This document shows, piece after piece, positions 61,464 to 64,000 of a DNA stretch of 64,000 nucleotides. Below the pieces are notes generated by a model that was given only the letters and a program-made list of their open reading frames with translations, ran no database searches and was not told the DNA's origin. The stretch spans positions 33,768,652 to 33,832,651 of the forward strand of contig NC_083597.1 in assembly GCF_020882245.1 (NCBI RefSeq). Reading direction: 5' to 3'. The position numbers and the translations under genes were made by a program. The stretch's first letter is position 1; every line of letters begins with the position of its first letter. This DNA comes from Rhopalosiphum padi. Taxonomy: Eukaryota > Arthropoda > Insecta > Hemiptera > Aphididae.

Positions 61464-61720
61464 TCAGACAAAACATTTCCTTTATCCCGGAAAGATAATT
61501 ATTGACGACGCTTTGTTTTAAAAAAAAAAAACATTGTTATAAAGAACATCGTCTTCCATCGTATATCACGCACACTCCTCGCGGTACTATTCTGACATTT
61601 ATTGGAAACTTTGAGTTCACTCTTTTGAGATGAACCACACATAAATATACAATTGCCCTTTTAAACACAACAATAGTTCTAAAAGGTTTTCGAATCAACT
61701 ATCTCTGCATTTTCTCTCGC

Positions 61721-61959
61721 TCATCTCCGGGTAACAATTAATTTCCGTGTTAAAGAAACCATCTGGACATAGGTCTTGTTATATGACGTGTGCGTGGTCA
61801 AAGGAAACCGTCGCGGTCTCAATCTACGACATCGCGTCGACATTCTTGAGCTCGTCTCGTCTATCCCTCTGCTATGATATATGACTGTACATATTGCCAC
61901 ATCACTATCCAAACAATTTAAAACATTTCGGATAGTGTTTTCTAAGGACAGAAGAGGAC
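61721..61959 (-). CDS. Candidate terminal coding exon (hypothetical)
   Basis: On the minus strand a frame is open for about 80 codons between an in-frame stop just above 61965 and TGA at 61721-61723. An acceptor-like AG (TTTTATGTAG) at 61961-61960 precedes GTCCTCTTCTGTCC. The peptide contains SLENTIRNVLNCLDSDVA, then TVIYHSRGIDETSS and a basic tail, MSTRCRRLRPRRFPLTT. No upstream in-frame ATG exists, though an internal one could start the basic 40-residue part. Composition is balanced and the block is CpG-richer than its surroundings. No family is recognised. Length and composition make it one of the better unexplained frames, but chance remains plausible. Confidence 0.2.
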
Positions 61960-61979
61960 CTACATAAAATTACGTATAG

Positions 61980-64000
61980 ACAACAGAATATGTGGTGTGT
62001 GGTGTACGATATTAAAAACTACATTTGTTTTCACGTATTTTATTGTCCATTTTAAGTTAAATATACTGAGTAATTTATAACATCACAACATTTTCGTAAT
62101 TTAATTTATCGGTTCAGACATAGATATATAATATACTATTTAACAAATTAGTACTTAATTACATTTAAATAATATGTAAGTTTAGGGTTTTAATAATTTC
62201 ATGAAATATTTCATTTCATTGAAAAAATAAATTATTATATTTAAAAGTTTATAGTCACGTCAACTTGTAAGTGAACATTTTTAAAAATTGGTTTATTGTT
62301 TGAAACAAAAAAAATAGGTATAATTATAATATTCATAATAATAGCCATTAAGAATCCAATTGTAATGAGTAATATTTAATGAGGACTAGGGCTCAGAAGT
62401 TTTTGTAATATTTGCATGGTTTTTTGGACTATTAGATTTATTGCTTAGTGCGCTAGAAATATTTTCCTAGACACTACGAAAAAATATCAACAATTTATAG
62501 TGCATATTTTTGCATATCTATACTATCAATGTTTTATGTATGTCATCAATTTATTTTTTTCTAATCATCTATATAACCAAACAGGTTTAAAAGAAGAAAA
62601 ATATTTTTTAATATATTGTCATAAAGACTGGAAATTTCAATTTTCAAATTTCAAATTTAGAACCCTAATATTATATTACATATATATTTAATAAATAATA
62701 TATTATCAGACAATATTAATTGTAAAATACCATCTATAGACAGGATCACTGTGACCTGATTGAAAACGAGCATCATGTGAAGCGTAATTTTACGGGTTCA
62801 ATCTACGTTAGTACTTATAATAATGAAATGAGTTAGCAGATTGGATATGAGTGGTGTTTCTAAACCACCTTTGTTCGACCTTTATCGACACAAAATTAGC
62901 CGTAAATGGCATCTATTTCTGTGCAGGCAACGTCTAAAGAAAGAGACTGCCAACTCGGGTATAGTAGAAAAGTACGGATGCGCAGATAACAATTATGTCA
63001 ATTAAAAGACCGAATTAACTACCGATTCCGGTCACATAGTGGTATACGAACAAAACCAAACAGATAACAATAAATAAAAACAATTTATTTATTGATTATA
63101 TGAAGCATACATATCTTACGTATATTGTAGATTTTTGAAAATATTAGGTATAAAACTTTAAAAAGATAATTACAGAGTTATACTAGAGTGTGATATACTC
63201 TACTAAATTTATTTGCTAAAAGCTAAATTTAATATACCTAATATATATATTACAGGTAGAGATAGATTAGTCATAATTCATAATATAATCTTATTAAAAA
63301 ATGGTGGATGTACGAGGTAAATAGAAATAAGAAATATATTTTTTACTATCGATTCAAAAATTAAATTTAGGCAAATTTTATAATCTAACTTTATGCAATA
63401 ATATAAAATATTATGTATAAAAAAAATATTGATTAAAACAAAATTAATTATAATTACATTTTTTAGTTATTTCTGTTACACTATGTATATTTAATTTAAA
63501 TCAGCTAATGAATATTGCTAGTTTATTTTTAGTGAACCCCACTGACACATATGTCATTGGAATAAAATAAAACAAAATAAATATATGAATTATTTTATAT
63601 TGAATAAATAAACTTATACCATAATCTCTAATTCCATCATAACTTCCATCATATCATCAATTCTAATCAAATTGTTAATTAATATTCTTAAGGGGATTCT
63701 ATACAGCCTATTTCTGTTTTTGTTTTAATACATATTGTGAAATATAAAAATGTATAGACGTGTTTTTTGTCAAATTTAATTATTGATCTAGTGAAGTGAT
63801 GATAAATTTGAGAACAGATTTTAATTTGTCATTAAGTCTACTTAACACGGACTTACTCTTATTTTTGATTTTATCACCTTAAAGCCGGAAAAAATTATAT
63901 TAAAAACTCACTAAATCAAGTAAACTTAACGAAAATTCAATTCGTTTTAAATTTCTAATCGCTTCACTAGATTAATCAGTACGTTTGGCAAAAAGCACGA
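61980..64000. other. AT-rich gene-free stretch to the window end
   Basis: AT-rich with dense stops. The plus frame 62500-62691 (63 codons, ATG) is Tyr/Phe/Ile-rich with no domain. No repeats beyond short AT tracts, and no recognisable gene continues across the right edge. Confidence 0.5.

Larger units (their letters stand above)
60650..61900. promoter_or_regulatory. Moderately CpG-enriched island H with microsatellites
   Basis: Composition is intermediate: GC-richer blocks at 60660-61160 and 61480-61900 are separated by TC/AC and TA/TG microsatellites. No promoter motif stands out. The right block is largely the open minus frame 61959-61721. Confidence 0.2.

Noticed and set aside
1..64000. 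CRISPR arrays, bacterial operons, ribosome binding sites, riboswitches, rRNA genes and conserved insect microRNAs
   Set aside because: Looked for and not seen. There are no regularly spaced direct repeats, no bacterial-type gene packing, and none of the conserved microRNA seeds I could recall (let-7, miR-100, miR-10, iab-4, bantam, miR-1, miR-8, miR-184 and others).

Overview
This is a stretch of eukaryotic nuclear DNA, roughly 70% A+T, with almost no recognisable protein-coding sequence. No reading frame on either strand exceeds 179 codons, and none encodes a complete protein I can name. Low coding density, dinucleotide and trinucleotide microsatellites, MITE-like elements, and decayed LINE and hAT-like debris point to an insect genome. 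An aphid or close hemipteran relative is most likely. That rests on sequence texture and on one decayed reading frame resembling a protein family I remember as multi-copy in aphid genomes. It is inference, because no diagnostic gene is present. The layout fits a long intron or an intergenic region beside a large gene.

Layout. Positions 1 to about 18,800 are an AT-rich desert. It holds a decayed minus-strand transposon-type gene (7222-8740), microsatellites and a few weak exon-like open stretches (5550-5655 plus; 16224-16437 and 16809-17105 minus). From 18,800 onward the desert is broken by GC- and CpG-enriched islands at about 18.8-21.5, 23.8-24.6, 30.2-31.5, 42.5-43.1, 44.0-45.6, 55.0-56.7, 58.7-59.6 and 60.7-61.9 kb. 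These are the best candidates for promoters, 5' UTR exons or enhancers. Between them lie a decayed minus-strand LINE (37512-38610), three hAT-like terminal fragments (35123, 38978, 41702), a small inverted-repeat element (45190-45351) and a 433-bp near-perfect hairpin MITE flanked by TTAA (56963-57395).

Function. The only secure protein homologies are dead transposable elements. Several short open stretches end or begin at consensus splice sites: 5550-5655, 29406-29558, 40630-40739, 49658-49791, 59321-59402 (signal-peptide-like) and 61721-61959. With this base composition, open stretches of 30-60 codons next to a good splice site are expected several times by chance in 64 kb, so each carries low confidence. 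They are listed so they can be checked against RNA data. I found no tRNA, rRNA, known microRNA or CRISPR array, and no convincing new biological system. The most distinctive objects are the hairpin MITE, the repeated CpG islands and the signal-peptide-like first exon.
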